DNA of 64,000 nt from Massilia sp. R2A-15. GTDB lineage: Bacteria > Pseudomonadota > Gammaproteobacteria > Burkholderiales > Burkholderiaceae_D. The position numbers were made by a program, and so were the translations under genes. The DNA lies in contig NZ_CP131935.1 in assembly GCF_030704305.1 (NCBI RefSeq), positions 4,898,001 through 4,962,000 of the forward strand, read 5' to 3'. The notes under the pieces were generated by a model, which ran no database searches, was not told the DNA's origin, and saw only the letters and a program-made list of their open reading frames with translations. This document shows positions 7,339 through 16,383 of this stretch, piece by piece. Position 1 is the stretch's first letter; every line of letters starts with the position of its first letter.

Positions 7339-9215
7339 GCAGCCCGCGCTTCCTGCGCTACTACAGCGCCGAACTGCAGCATCTGCGCGAAGTGGGCGGC
7401 GAGTTCGCCACCCAGTACCCGAAGATCGCCGGCCGCCTCGGGCTGGAAGGCTTCGAATGCGCCGACCCGTACGTTGAGCGCCTGCTGGAGGGGTTTAGTT
7501 TTCTGGCCGCGCGCGTGCAGATGAAGATCGATGCGGAATTCCCACGCTTTACCCAGCACTTGTCGGAGTTGGTCTATCCGCAGTTCCTGGCGCCCACGCC
7601 GTCGATGGCCGTAGTCCAGCTGCAGCCCGACCTGGCCAACCCCGCGCTGAAGGCCGGCTTTCGCGTGCCGCGCGGCAGCGCCATGCACAGCGTGCTGGGC
7701 AAGGAAGACGTCACCGCCTGCGAATACCGCACCGCGCACGAGCTGACCTTGTGGCCGGTCGAACTGGCCGAGGCCAAGTTCTTCACCCACAGCGGCGCTC
7801 TGGCCGGGGTCGACGCGACTTTGCCGCCCGGGGTCAAGGCGGGCCTGCGGCTGCGGCTGCGCACCGCCGGCGGCATCGCCTTCAATACGCTGGCGCTGGA
7901 CCGCCTGTGCCTGAACCTGCGCGGCGGCGACGACCTGCCGGCGCGGGTCTACGAAAAGCTGCTGGGCGCGGTCGAAGGGGTGCTGGTGCTGCCCGGATCT
8001 CGCCCGGCGGCCTGGCACCGGCTGCTGCCCAAGTCGGCGCTGCAGCCGATCGGCTTCGACGAAGACCAGGCGCTGCTGCCCAGCGGCGCGCGCACCTTTC
8101 AGGGCTACCGGCTGCTGCAGGAATACTTCGCCTTCTCCGAGCGCTTCCTGTTCGTCGAGCTGGCCGGCCTGGCGCCGGCGCTGCGCTGCTGCGCCGAGTC
8201 CGAAGTCGACATCATCGTGCTGCTCAATCGCAGCGACGCCCAGCTCGAACAAGGCCTGGACGTGTCCAATTTCGCCCTCAACTGCACGCCCGCGATCAAC
8301 CTGTTCAAGCGCCGCGCGGATCGCATCAACGTCTCCGGCGACCAGCTCGAATACCACGTCCTGGTCGATCGCACCCGGCCGATGGATTTCGAGGTCTACC
8401 AGGTCGACGACGTGACCGGCTACGGCGCCGGCCCCAACTCCGAACAGCCGTTTCGCGCCTTCTACACGGCAAAGGATATCGGCAGCCTGCACCAGGAGAA
8501 AGCCTTCTTCCAGCTGCGCCGAGAGAAGCGCACCACCTCGCAGCGGCAGCGCCTGGTCGGGCCGCGCTCATCCTACATCGGCAGCGAAGCGTTCATCTCG
8601 ATCGTCGACGCGGCCGAGGCGCCGTACCGCGGCGACTTGCGCCAGCTCGGGCTGAACGTGTGGTGCACCAACCGCGACCTGCCCCTGTCGATGCCGCTCG
8701 GGATCGGCAAGACCGACTTCATCCTCGAGAACGGCGGGCCGGTACAGGCGGTGCGCGTGCTGGCCGGCCCGAGCCAGCCGTTTCCCTCGTTCGCCGAAGG
8801 CAGCGTGGCGTGGCGCCTGCTCAACCAGCTCTCGCTCAATCACCTGTCGCTGACCGATTCCGATCCCGACCAGGGCGCGCTGGCGCTACGCGAGATGCTG
8901 GCGCTGTACTGCCATCCGGCCGACGTCAACATGCAGCGCCAGGTCGAAGGCGTGCGCTCGATTTCCGCGGCGCCGGTCACGCGGCGCATGCCCACGCCCG
9001 GGCCGATCACCTTCGGGCGCGGCCTGCAGATCACGGTGACGATGGACGACGCCGCGTTCGAGGGCTCCGGCGCCTTCCTGCTAGGGGCTGTGCTGAACCG
9101 CTTTTTCGCGCAATACGTGTCCATCAACGCCTTCACCGAAACCGTGATCCGCAGCGTCGCGCGCGGCGAGATCATGCGCTGGCCGGCAAGGGGAGGCGCA
9201 TGCGAGATCCTGTAG
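7335..9215 (+). CDS. tssF: TssF (VasA/ImpG) baseplate wedge protein
   Basis: 626-residue TssF, which forms the TssE-TssF2-TssG baseplate wedge. The start is a GTG at 7335 overlapping the tssE stop (GTGA); this gives S-S-P-R-F-L-R-Y-Y-S-A-E-L-x-x-L-R-E-V-G-G-E-F-A, the usual N-terminus. Further hallmarks are the D-P-Y-V-E-R-L-L-E-G-F-S-F-L-A-A-R motif, the P-S-M-A-V-V-Q-L block and near the C-terminus F-A-x-Y-V-S-I-N-A-F-T-E-T. Length is normal. The 3' end overlaps the start of tssG by 16 bases. Confidence 0.95.
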   Translation: MSSPRFLRYYSAELQHLREVGGEFATQYPKIAGRLGLEGFECADPYVERLLEGFSFLAARVQMKIDAEFPRFTQHLSELVYPQFLAPTPSMAVVQLQPDLANPALKAGFRVPRGSAMHSVLGKEDVTACEYRTAHELTLWPVELAEAKFFTHSGALAGVDATLPPGVKAGLRLRLRTAGGIAFNTLALDRLCLNLRGGDDLPARVYEKLLGAVEGVLVLPGSRPAAWHRLLPKSALQPIGFDEDQALLPSGARTFQGYRLLQEYFAFSERFLFVELAGLAPALRCCAESEVDIIVLLNRSDAQLEQGLDVSNFALNCTPAINLFKRRADRINVSGDQLEYHVLVDRTRPMDFEVYQVDDVTGYGAGPNSEQPFRAFYTAKDIGSLHQEKAFFQLRREKRTTSQRQRLVGPRSSYIGSEAFISIVDAAEAPYRGDLRQLGLNVWCTNRDLPLSMPLGIGKTDFILENGGPVQAVRVLAGPSQPFPSFAEGSVAWRLLNQLSLNHLSLTDSDPDQGALALREMLALYCHPADVNMQRQVEGVRSISAAPVTRRMPTPGPITFGRGLQITVTMDDAAFEGSGAFLLGAVLNRFFAQYVSINAFTETVIRSVARGEIMRWPARGGACEIL

Positions 9216-10210
9216 ACGTCGAACGCCAGCTGGCCGAGCGAGCGCACAGGATGGACTTCTTCCAGGCGCTGCGCCTGCTGGAGAACGCCTATCCGCAGCA
9301 GCCTCGCATCGGCGCCTCGCTGCGTCCGCGCGACGACGCGGTGCGCTTCGGCCAGGATCCGTCGCTGTGCTTCCAGCCTGGCGAGCTGGCCCATTTCAAG
9401 CCGGCCCGCGGCGACGCGCGCGCGCGCCTGGCGGTGAATTTCTTCGGCCTGTTCGGCCCCAACGGGCCACTGCCGCTGCACCTGACCGAGTACGCGCGCG
9501 AGCGCGCCCGCAACGCCGCCGACCCGACCGTCGGCGCCTTCCTCGACATTTTCCACAACCGCATGCTGGCGCTGTTCTATCGCGCCCGCGCCGGCGCCGA
9601 GCCGGTCATCAGCCTCGATCGGCCCGACGGCGACCGCTTCTCGACCTACGTGGGCAGCCTGTTCGGCATCGGCGCGCCGGCGCTGCGCGAGCGCGACCGG
9701 ATCGGCGACTTCGCCAAGCTGCACTTCGCCGGCCTGCTGGCCAGCCGCAAGCGCCCGGCCTCGGGCCTGGCCAGCATTCTAGGCGCCTACTTCCGCCAGC
9801 CGGTCACGGTGGAACAGTTTGTCGGCCACTGGATGCGGCTCCCGGGCGACGTCCAGAGCCGGATCGGCGCGCAGGATCGCGGCGGCCGGCTCGGCGTATC
9901 GGCCGTGCTGGGACGCCAGGTGTGGGACTGCCAGCACAAGTTTCGCATCGTGATCGGCCCGCTCGATTACGCCGAGTACAGCCGCCTGCTGCCGGGCGGG
10001 GAGAGCATGCAGCGGCTCGCCGCGTGGGTGGACAACTACGCGGGCATCGCACTGGACTGGGATGTGCGCCTGATCCTGAAACGGGAGCAGGTGCCGACAG
10101 CGCGCCTGGGCGGCGGCGCGCGGCTGGGCTGGACCAGCTGGCTGGGAAGCCGTCCAGCCCTGCGCACAGAAGGACAACTGGTAATTAAACCGAAAGCCCT
10201 CGCGGGCTAA
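9200..10210 (+). CDS. tssG: TssG (VasB/ImpH) baseplate wedge protein
   Basis: 336-residue TssG, partner of TssF in the baseplate wedge and contact point with TssK. The ATG at 9200 has GGGGAGG upstream and lies inside the end of tssF. Recognisable blocks are M-D-F-F-Q-A-L-R-L-L-E (19-29), the N-F-F-G-L-F-G-P-N-G-P-L-P-L-H-L-T-E-Y segment (about 77-95), and F-L-D-I-F-H-N-R-M-L-A-L-F-Y-R-A (about 114-129). A long open frame continues upstream in this phase, but it is the shadow of tssF. Intact. Confidence 0.95.
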   Translation: MRDPVDVERQLAERAHRMDFFQALRLLENAYPQQPRIGASLRPRDDAVRFGQDPSLCFQPGELAHFKPARGDARARLAVNFFGLFGPNGPLPLHLTEYARERARNAADPTVGAFLDIFHNRMLALFYRARAGAEPVISLDRPDGDRFSTYVGSLFGIGAPALRERDRIGDFAKLHFAGLLASRKRPASGLASILGAYFRQPVTVEQFVGHWMRLPGDVQSRIGAQDRGGRLGVSAVLGRQVWDCQHKFRIVIGPLDYAEYSRLLPGGESMQRLAAWVDNYAGIALDWDVRLILKREQVPTARLGGGARLGWTSWLGSRPALRTEGQLVIKPKALAG

Positions 10211-10224
10211 AACATAAGGGGACG

Positions 10225-12948
10225 ATGATGACCGAAATCAGTCGCGTGGCGTTATTTGGGAAACTCAATTCGCTGTGCTACCGCGCCATTGAAAGCAGCA
10301 CGGTGTTCTGCAAGCTGCGCGGCAATCCCTACGTGGAGCTGGCGCACTGGGTCCATCAGATCCTGCAGCTTCAGGACTCCGACCTGCACCGCATCGTGCG
10401 CCACTTCGAGCTCGATCCGGCCGGCCTGGCGCGCGACATGACCGCCGCGCTGGACCGGCTGCCGCGCGGCGCCACGGCCGTTACTGACCTGTCGTCCCAA
10501 CTGGAAGAGACGGTGGAGCGAGCCTGGGTCTATGGCACGCTGATGTTCGGCGAGTCGCAGATCCGCAGCGGCCATATCGTGGTCGGCATGTTCAAGACCG
10601 CCAACCTGCGCAATGCGCTGTACGCGATGAGCCGCCAGTTCGAGCGCATCAAGGCCGAGCAGCTGACCGAGCAATTCGCGCGCCTGGTCAGCGCTTCGCC
10701 GGAAAGCGCGCTCACCGCCACCGACGGGTTCCAGGCCGGTGGCGGCGCGGCGCCGGGCGAGGCGAGCGGCGCGATCGCCCCGGCCGCAATGGGCAAGCAG
10801 GAGGCGCTGAAAAAATTCACGGTGGACCTGACCGAGCAGGCCAGGAGCGGCAAGATGGATCCGATTGTCGGACGCGACGACGAGATCCGCCAGATGGTCG
10901 ACATCCTGATGCGGCGGCGCCAGAACAACCCGATCATGGTGGGCGAGGCGGGCGTCGGCAAGACCGCGGTGGTCGAAGGCTTCGCCCAGCGCATCGCGCG
11001 CGGCGACGTGCCGCCTTCGCTCAAGGACGTGCAGCTGCTGGTGCTGGACGTCGGCCTTCTGCAGGCTGGCGCCAGCATGAAGGGCGAGTTCGAGCAGCGC
11101 CTGCGCTCGGTGATCGATGAAGTGCAGGCCAGCCAGAAGCCGATCATCCTGTTCATCGACGAGACCCACACGCTGGTCGGCGCCGGCGGCGCGGCCGGCA
11201 CGGGCGACGCCGCCAACCTGCTCAAGCCTGCGCTGGCGCGCGGCACCTTGCGCACCATCGGCGCGACCACCTTCGCCGAGTACAAGAAGCACATCGAAAA
11301 GGATCCGGCCCTGACGCGCCGCTTCCAGATGGTGCAGGTCGATGAGCCGAGCGAGGAGCGCGCCATCCTGATGATGCGCGGCGTCGCCTCGACCATGGAA
11401 AAGCATCACAAGGTGCAGATCCTCGACGAGGCGCTGGAGGCGGCGGTGAAGCTGAGCCACCGCTACATCCCGGCGCGCCAGCTGCCCGACAAGTCGGTCA
11501 GCCTGATCGACACGGCCTGCGCGCGCGTGGCGGTCAGCCTGCACGCGACGCCTCCGGAGGTGGACGACAGCCGCAAGCGCATCGAGGCGCTCGAGACCGA
11601 GCTTGCCATCATCGGCCGCGAAGACGCGATCGGCATCGCTACCGGCAAGCGCGGGCTGGATGCGAGCGCGCTGCTGGAAGAGGAGCGCGCGCGCCTGGCG
11701 GCGCTGGAGCTGCGCTGGAACGGCGAGCGCGAACTGGTCGACCGCCTGCTGGCGCTGCGCGCTCGCCTGCGCGACGGCGGGCGCCCGGTGGAGGGCACTG
11801 GCAGCCGGCTCGAGGCCGCCGCCGCGAAGGAGGCGCCGGCGCCGGTCAACATGGCCGAGCGCGCCGACCTGATGGAAGAGCTGAAAGCGGTGCAGGACCA
11901 GCTGTGCGCGCTGCAGGGCGAGCATCCGCTGATCCTGCCGACGGTCGATTACCAGGCGGTGGCCGCGGTGGTGGGCGACTGGACCGGCATCCCGGTCGGG
12001 CGCATGGCACGCAACGAGATGGAGACCATCCTCAAGGTGGCGTCGCTGCTGGGCAAGCGGGTGATCGGCCAGGACCACGCGATGGAAATGATCGCCAAGC
12101 GCATCCAGACCTCGCGCGCGGGGCTGGACAACCCGAGCAAGCCAATCGGCGTGTTCATGCTGGCGGGGACCTCGGGCGTCGGCAAGACCGAGACCGCGCT
12201 GGCGCTGGCCGAAGCCCTGTACGGCGGCGAGCAGAACCTCATCACCATCAACATGAGCGAATACCAGGAGGCGCATACGGTGTCGACGCTGAAGGGCGCG
12301 CCGCCGGGCTATGTGGGCTACGGCGAAGGCGGCGTGCTGACCGAGGCGGTGCGCCGCAAGCCGTATTCGGTGGTTCTGCTCGACGAGGTCGAGAAGGCGC
12401 ATCCGGACGTGCACGAGATGTTCTTCCAGGTGTTCGACAAGGGCTCGATGGAGGACGGCGAGGGCAGGTTCATCGACTTCAAGAACACCCTGATCATCTT
12501 GACTACCAACGCCGGGACCGACCTGATCGCTGGCCTGTGCAAGGATCCGGAGCTGATGCCCGACCCGGACGGCATGGCCAAGGCGCTGCGCGAACCGCTG
12601 CTGAAGGTGTTCCCGCCGGCGCTGCTGGGGCGCCTGGTGACGATCCCGTTCTATCCGCTGTCCGACGAGATGCTCGGCAAGATCGTCGTGCTGCAGCTGA
12701 ACCGGATCAAGAAGCGCGTCGAGGCGCGCTACAAGATCCCGTTCGAGTACGGCGACGACGTGGTGAAGCTGGTGGTGTCGCGCTGCACCGAGGCCGAATC
12801 GGGCGGGCGCATGATCGACGCGATCCTGACCAACACCATGCTGCCCGATATCAGCCGCGAGTTCCTGACGCGAATGATGGATGGGCGCCAGGTGTCGGCG
12901 GTGCGGGTGTCGGCAGCGAACGGCGAGTTCGAATACGGGATCGAGTAG
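10225..12948 (+). CDS. clpV: ClpV (TssH), AAA+ ATPase that recycles the sheath
   Basis: 907-residue ClpV, the Clp/Hsp100-type ATPase that disassembles contracted TssBC sheath. ATG at 10225 follows AAGGGGACG; an ATG one codon later is also possible. The N-terminal Clp-N repeat domain (1 to about 150) starts V-A-L-F-G-K-L-N-S-L-C-Y-R-A. AAA domain 1 has Walker A G-E-A-G-V-G-K-T (about 239-246) and Walker B L-F-I-D-E-T-H-T (about 308); AAA domain 2 has G-T-S-G-V-G-K-T-E-T (about 647-656) and V-L-L-D-E-V-E-K-A-H (about 717). The middle helical region is intact. The last typical core gene before the cargo block. Confidence 0.96.
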   Translation: MMTEISRVALFGKLNSLCYRAIESSTVFCKLRGNPYVELAHWVHQILQLQDSDLHRIVRHFELDPAGLARDMTAALDRLPRGATAVTDLSSQLEETVERAWVYGTLMFGESQIRSGHIVVGMFKTANLRNALYAMSRQFERIKAEQLTEQFARLVSASPESALTATDGFQAGGGAAPGEASGAIAPAAMGKQEALKKFTVDLTEQARSGKMDPIVGRDDEIRQMVDILMRRRQNNPIMVGEAGVGKTAVVEGFAQRIARGDVPPSLKDVQLLVLDVGLLQAGASMKGEFEQRLRSVIDEVQASQKPIILFIDETHTLVGAGGAAGTGDAANLLKPALARGTLRTIGATTFAEYKKHIEKDPALTRRFQMVQVDEPSEERAILMMRGVASTMEKHHKVQILDEALEAAVKLSHRYIPARQLPDKSVSLIDTACARVAVSLHATPPEVDDSRKRIEALETELAIIGREDAIGIATGKRGLDASALLEEERARLAALELRWNGERELVDRLLALRARLRDGGRPVEGTGSRLEAAAAKEAPAPVNMAERADLMEELKAVQDQLCALQGEHPLILPTVDYQAVAAVVGDWTGIPVGRMARNEMETILKVASLLGKRVIGQDHAMEMIAKRIQTSRAGLDNPSKPIGVFMLAGTSGVGKTETALALAEALYGGEQNLITINMSEYQEAHTVSTLKGAPPGYVGYGEGGVLTEAVRRKPYSVVLLDEVEKAHPDVHEMFFQVFDKGSMEDGEGRFIDFKNTLIILTTNAGTDLIAGLCKDPELMPDPDGMAKALREPLLKVFPPALLGRLVTIPFYPLSDEMLGKIVVLQLNRIKKRVEARYKIPFEYGDDVVKLVVSRCTEAESGGRMIDAILTNTMLPDISREFLTRMMDGRQVSAVRVSAANGEFEYGIE

Positions 12949-12961
12949 CAGTGACAGGGGC

Positions 12962-13420
12962 ATGAAAGGCCATTTGTCGCTTTTCGTGCTCCTGATTTCG
13001 ATTGCAGGGTGTGGGCATTCGATCAACAGCAAGCAGCAGGAGTCCGTGAGTAGCCAAGCGCCCGGCACGAGCCGCCCGGCTCCGCCCGAAGTGAAACCGA
13101 TTTTTCATAACGGGGTGCGGTATGAGCAGGACTTGGAGAGCTTCCGGTACGGAGGAACACAGCCCGGCGGCTATTTGGTCGCGGTCGATCCTGCTACAGG
13201 GAAGCGGTTGTGGATGCTGAAGGTGTACGAGGTGCCGGTGCAAGCCGGCGCGCCGTTCCAGCCCGGCCGTTACTTCCGCAGCATGCGGCTGAACCCAATC
13301 CGCGGGCAGCTGGAAGTCGAAAGTGAGATGGGAGGGATGTACTTGGTCGACTTGAAATTGCGTAGCTCGACCTGGATATCCGGTCCGGATTCGGTGCATC
13401 GCCCTCGACTCGAGAACTAG
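12962..13420 (+). CDS. putative lipoprotein, first gene of the T6SS cargo block
   Basis: 152-residue protein with a lipoprotein signal: positive start (M-K-G), hydrophobic core and lipobox I-A-G-C with Cys17 as predicted lipidation site. A Ser/Pro-rich tether follows, then a soluble beta-rich domain (Y-L-V-A-V-D-P-A-T-G-K-R-L-W and a repeated M-Y-L-V-D pattern) resembling a blade of quinoprotein-type WD/PQQ repeats. AGGGG lies just before the ATG. It follows clpV by 13 bases. A periplasm-facing lipoprotein beside T6SS effectors is often an immunity factor, here perhaps for the lipase at 16.4 kb; that link is inference and I do not recognise the family. Confidence 0.7.
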   Translation: MKGHLSLFVLLISIAGCGHSINSKQQESVSSQAPGTSRPAPPEVKPIFHNGVRYEQDLESFRYGGTQPGGYLVAVDPATGKRLWMLKVYEVPVQAGAPFQPGRYFRSMRLNPIRGQLEVESEMGGMYLVDLKLRSSTWISGPDSVHRPRLEN

Positions 13421-13494
13421 GTGGCGAGCAGTGAGGTGGGCTTGGGGGAATTGCGAGGCGACGTACTGAATCCAAGGGGGAGGCATTTTCATCC

Positions 13495-13971
13495 ATGAGT
13501 CGAATGGGAAAAGTGGTTTCACTTCCCTGTGCAGTGATTGTCTTGTACTTCTTGACGTTCGGGGTAAATGCGATGGGCCGGTTCAGCAGAGTTCTCTTTT
13601 CGCAGGTGCATGGCACTGTTCTCAAGGAGGGAAAACCGTTGAGCGGAGTGACCGTGCGGCGCGCATTCAACTGGCGCTGGGGGAAGGAGAAAGGGAAGGA
13701 CGAGACCATCACCAATAGCGATGGTCAGTTCCACTTTCCCCAGATTGAGCGGGAGTCGATCTCCGCATTCATCCCGCATGAGCCGGTGATAGGTCAGTTT
13801 ATCTACATCGACCACGAGGGGGAGGAATACGTCGCATGGGAGACGCTCAAGCACGATTACGAAGTCAACGGCGAGCTCGATGGGAAGCCAATGAATCTGG
13901 ATTGCGAACTGACGCGTGAAAACGGTTTCCATATTCGCGACAGCGTGAACGGCATCTGCAAATTACTTTGA
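13495..13971 (+). CDS. secreted DUF6795-like protein, copy 1
   Basis: 158-residue protein with an N-terminal hydrophobic signal or anchor (about residues 8-26) ending near N-A-M-G, then a beta-sandwich resembling carboxypeptidase-regulatory/transthyretin-like folds: V-L-F-S-x-V-H-G-T-V-L-K-E-G-K-P-L-S-G-V-T-V, T-N-S-D-G-Q-F-H-F-P-Q-I, and a late E-Y-V-A-W-E-T-x-K-x-x-Y-E-V-N-G-E-L-D-G-K-P block. From memory these motifs match proteins annotated DUF6795 found near T6SS effectors. A clear paralogue is at 15870-16352. The likely location is periplasmic. An immunity role is inference from position. Confidence 0.72.
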   Translation: MSRMGKVVSLPCAVIVLYFLTFGVNAMGRFSRVLFSQVHGTVLKEGKPLSGVTVRRAFNWRWGKEKGKDETITNSDGQFHFPQIERESISAFIPHEPVIGQFIYIDHEGEEYVAWETLKHDYEVNGELDGKPMNLDCELTRENGFHIRDSVNGICKLL

Positions 13972-13982
13972 CCAGGGACGCG

Positions 13983-14936
13983 ATGGCAACCTACCTGACA
14001 CCAGGAGTCGCTGCGAAGACTGCAGCCGATGTCTTCAAGTTCAATGATGGTGGCGCTATCGCCTGCGCTGTCTGCGGGGCGGCATTGCAGGCGCGTTCGC
14101 GCGAATCCTATCCGGTGTGCCGGCAGGTGGCCTGTCGCATGGTGATCGCCAGAAGGCCTGCGATGGGCGAGCTACTGTTCAAGTCTTTTCTGCAGCGTCA
14201 CGTGCGTCAGTTAGGCGAGCAGGCCGCATTCAATCGTCGCTCGCAAGAGCGCGCAAGACACGAAGCGCGCGAGAACGATGCCAGCTGGGGGGCGCTGCGC
14301 GCGAGTGCTGAGCAAGCGGCCGCGGCTGGGGTCATTAAGGAAGCGGTGCTGGGGTCTGGCCCACACCGCGAAATCAAGCTGTCGCGCCTGCGCCGCAAGC
14401 GATATCGCGAGCGCCTGCGTGCGACGATCGCCGCCGCCTTCGCAGCGGGGCCGTTGCCGCCGTCGCAGGACGAAGGCGAGGCGGCGCCATACAGATCGCG
14501 CCTCCCGGGTCACATGTGTGCGGCGTGCGGCGGCGGCTGCTGCACGAGCGGCGGCGACCACGCGTACCTCACCGTCGCCACGATCCGGCGATACATGGGA
14601 CAGCACCCGGACGCCCGGGCGCACGAAGTGCTCGCCGCCTACCAGCAGCGGCTGGCGGCGCGGACCCAGGCGGGGTCTTGCATCCATCACGGCGCAAAAG
14701 GCTGCACGCTGCCCCGCGACATGCGCTCCGATATCTGCAACAACTACGCGTGCGATCCATTGCGGGCGCTGGAGACCGCGCAGCGCAGTGACACGCCCGT
14801 GCATACCGTATTGGTGGTGCGGCGCAAGCTCGATCAATGGGCGGAGCGAAGGCCGGATCTGGACAACGGCATCGTTGCGCTGGCGGTGCTGACCGAAACC
14901 GGGATACGAACGATTTCCCCTATTGCGGAGCAATGA
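13983..14936 (+). CDS. cysteine-rich putative metal- or Fe-S-binding protein
   Basis: 317-residue protein of unknown function. The ATG at 13983 has AGGGA upstream; a TTG at 13968 overlapping the previous stop is also in frame. Two Cys clusters stand out: an N-terminal zinc-ribbon-like C-A-V-C (about 30-33) with C-R-Q-V-A-C further on, and a second cluster H-M-C-A-A-C-G-G-G-C-C-T-S-G-G-D (about 178-193) followed by G-C-T-L-P-R-D-M-R-S-D-I-C-N-N-Y-A-C. The second cluster recalls the YkgJ-type CxxCxxxCC family. A long Arg-rich helix links them. No signal peptide. It is followed after one base by the isochorismatase-like gene, so the two probably work together. Function not assigned. Confidence 0.65.
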   Translation: MATYLTPGVAAKTAADVFKFNDGGAIACAVCGAALQARSRESYPVCRQVACRMVIARRPAMGELLFKSFLQRHVRQLGEQAAFNRRSQERARHEARENDASWGALRASAEQAAAAGVIKEAVLGSGPHREIKLSRLRRKRYRERLRATIAAAFAAGPLPPSQDEGEAAPYRSRLPGHMCAACGGGCCTSGGDHAYLTVATIRRYMGQHPDARAHEVLAAYQQRLAARTQAGSCIHHGAKGCTLPRDMRSDICNNYACDPLRALETAQRSDTPVHTVLVVRRKLDQWAERRPDLDNGIVALAVLTETGIRTISPIAEQ

Positions 14937-14937
14937 G

Positions 14938-15873
14938 ATGCCACTTCCGATCACCGTGACCCGTGACCAATTTGTCAACGAGACCCGGCGCGGCGGCCCG
15001 ATGGCCTACATCGGCTGGGACAGCGCCGAGATGGACAACGTGCGCGAGGCGCTGGTGCGCTGTCACGCGGCAATCGGCGCCGTTGCCGAAGCGCGCGCGC
15101 GCCAGGAGCTGATTGGCGCGGTGTACACCTGGAAGCAGCGCCACCCGAACGAATTCGCCAAGCGCGACCGGGTCAGCGGCGGGCTGGCGACCAAGCTGTG
15201 CGTGGAGTGCGGGCTGGATGATTATCGGCCGCCGCCGTCCCAGTCGGTGCTGATTCACGGTGCGGCGCGGGTGATGCCCCAGCAGCGCCAGGCGCCGCGC
15301 GTCACGCCGCTCGATCGCGGCCTTGGCGCCGAAATGACGCGGCTTGCGAAAGCCGGCAGCCGTCCCGCACTGGTCATTATCGACCTGTATGGCGACGACT
15401 TCGAAGCTCAGGGCATGAACCTCAAGTTCGGCACAGGTTCGACCGTCGGCGAACATATCGTCCGCCTGATCGACGCCACCCGATTCGACGACCACGAAAG
15501 GCCGGCGCACATTCCGGTCTACGTGTGCAGCAAGAACACCACGCCGGTCGGCAAGGAGCTCAATGGCGTGTTCGACAGCGCGCTGTGGGCGGCGCCGACC
15601 CTGATTTCAGCAAGCCGCAACAGCGTGCTGACCGATACGCCGCTGCGCGCAAGTCTGGTGGAACGAGGGATCACCCACGTGTTCGTGACGGGCTTCGACG
15701 CCAACATGTGCGTGGCTGCGTCGATTTTCGGCACCGGCACGGTGGGGCCGGGATATGAGCCGGGATTCGTCGACTACGGATTCGATGTGGTCACCTCGCG
15801 CTTCGTGCTGGCCTCCGGCGACCGGCCGCTGCGCGCGCAGGATGGATGGCCGTATATGGGGCCGCACGTATGA
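14938..15873 (+). CDS. isochorismatase-like (cysteine hydrolase fold) protein with N-terminal extension
   Basis: 311-residue protein. GGAG sits seven bases before the ATG at 14938. The C-terminal half (about 140-311) has an isochorismatase-type fold: V-I-I-D-L-Y-G-D-D-F with candidate catalytic Asp149, and G-I-T-H-V-F-V-T-G-F-D-A-N-M-C-V-A-A-S with candidate nucleophile Cys258. The catalytic Lys usually found between them is not obvious; the matching segment reads S-A-S-R-N-S-V-L-T-D-T-P-L. The N-terminal 135 residues match nothing I recognise and contain C-V-E-C. It forms a tight pair with the upstream Cys-rich gene and overlaps the next gene (ATGA). It could be a T6SS cargo enzyme or an accessory NAD/amide hydrolase; substrate unknown. 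Confidence 0.65.
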   Translation: MPLPITVTRDQFVNETRRGGPMAYIGWDSAEMDNVREALVRCHAAIGAVAEARARQELIGAVYTWKQRHPNEFAKRDRVSGGLATKLCVECGLDDYRPPPSQSVLIHGAARVMPQQRQAPRVTPLDRGLGAEMTRLAKAGSRPALVIIDLYGDDFEAQGMNLKFGTGSTVGEHIVRLIDATRFDDHERPAHIPVYVCSKNTTPVGKELNGVFDSALWAAPTLISASRNSVLTDTPLRASLVERGITHVFVTGFDANMCVAASIFGTGTVGPGYEPGFVDYGFDVVTSRFVLASGDRPLRAQDGWPYMGPHV

Positions 15874-16352
15874 AGACGCCGCTAAACATGTTGGCTGCTT
15901 CGATCGGTGCACTAGCTTTCTCAACAATGTTATTGGCTACGGAGGTGAGTGCGATGGGATGGAACAAGATTCTATTTTCGAATGTACGCGGGGTGGTCCT
16001 AATTCGAGGGACGCCAGTGAAGGATGCGCTGGTGACGCGATGGTTCGAATTCGGTTTTACGGAGGAATCGAAGACCGACACGGCCACGACGAACAGCAAA
16101 GGGGAATTTACCTTCCCTCAGATCAGTAGACGCTCTCTGTTGGCGTCAATCGCTCCCGCGCGCCCCGATGTTCCGCAAAAAATCAGCATCACTCACGGCG
16201 GCAAAGAGTACCTGGCCTGGTTCTTCACTAAAAAAAATTATGACGCCAATGGCGAATTGCACGGAAAGCCGATAGATCTGGTTTGCGAACTTACAAACGA
16301 ACGGATTTATGACGAGAAAACCGACGTAGACGGGATCTGCCGAATTAGATAG
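15870..16352 (+). CDS. secreted DUF6795-like protein, copy 2
   Basis: 160-residue paralogue of the protein at 13495-13971. A signal or anchor segment (about 7-28) precedes M-G-W-N-K-I-L-F-S-N-V-R-G-V-V, then T-N-S-K-G-E-F-T-F-P-Q-I-S-R-R-S, the E-Y-L-A-W-F-x-x-K-K-N-Y-D-A-N-G-E-L-H-G-K-P-I-D-L block, C-E-L-T-N-E and a terminal D-G-I-C-R-I. The ATG overlaps the stop of the upstream gene. It lies directly before the lipase gene, the usual position of a lipase immunity protein, and its predicted periplasmic location fits protection from a phospholipase acting there. This role is inference; the paralogy is visible in the sequence. Confidence 0.72.
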   Translation: MKTPLNMLAASIGALAFSTMLLATEVSAMGWNKILFSNVRGVVLIRGTPVKDALVTRWFEFGFTEESKTDTATTNSKGEFTFPQISRRSLLASIAPARPDVPQKISITHGGKEYLAWFFTKKNYDANGELHGKPIDLVCELTNERIYDEKTDVDGICRIR

Positions 16353-16383
16353 TCCAATCGCTTTTAAGACTAAGGAGTTTCGT

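Noticed and set aside
10252..13068. 938-codon minus-strand frame opposite clpV
   Set aside because: Length comes from high GC content; composition is His/Arg/Leu-rich antisense of clpV.
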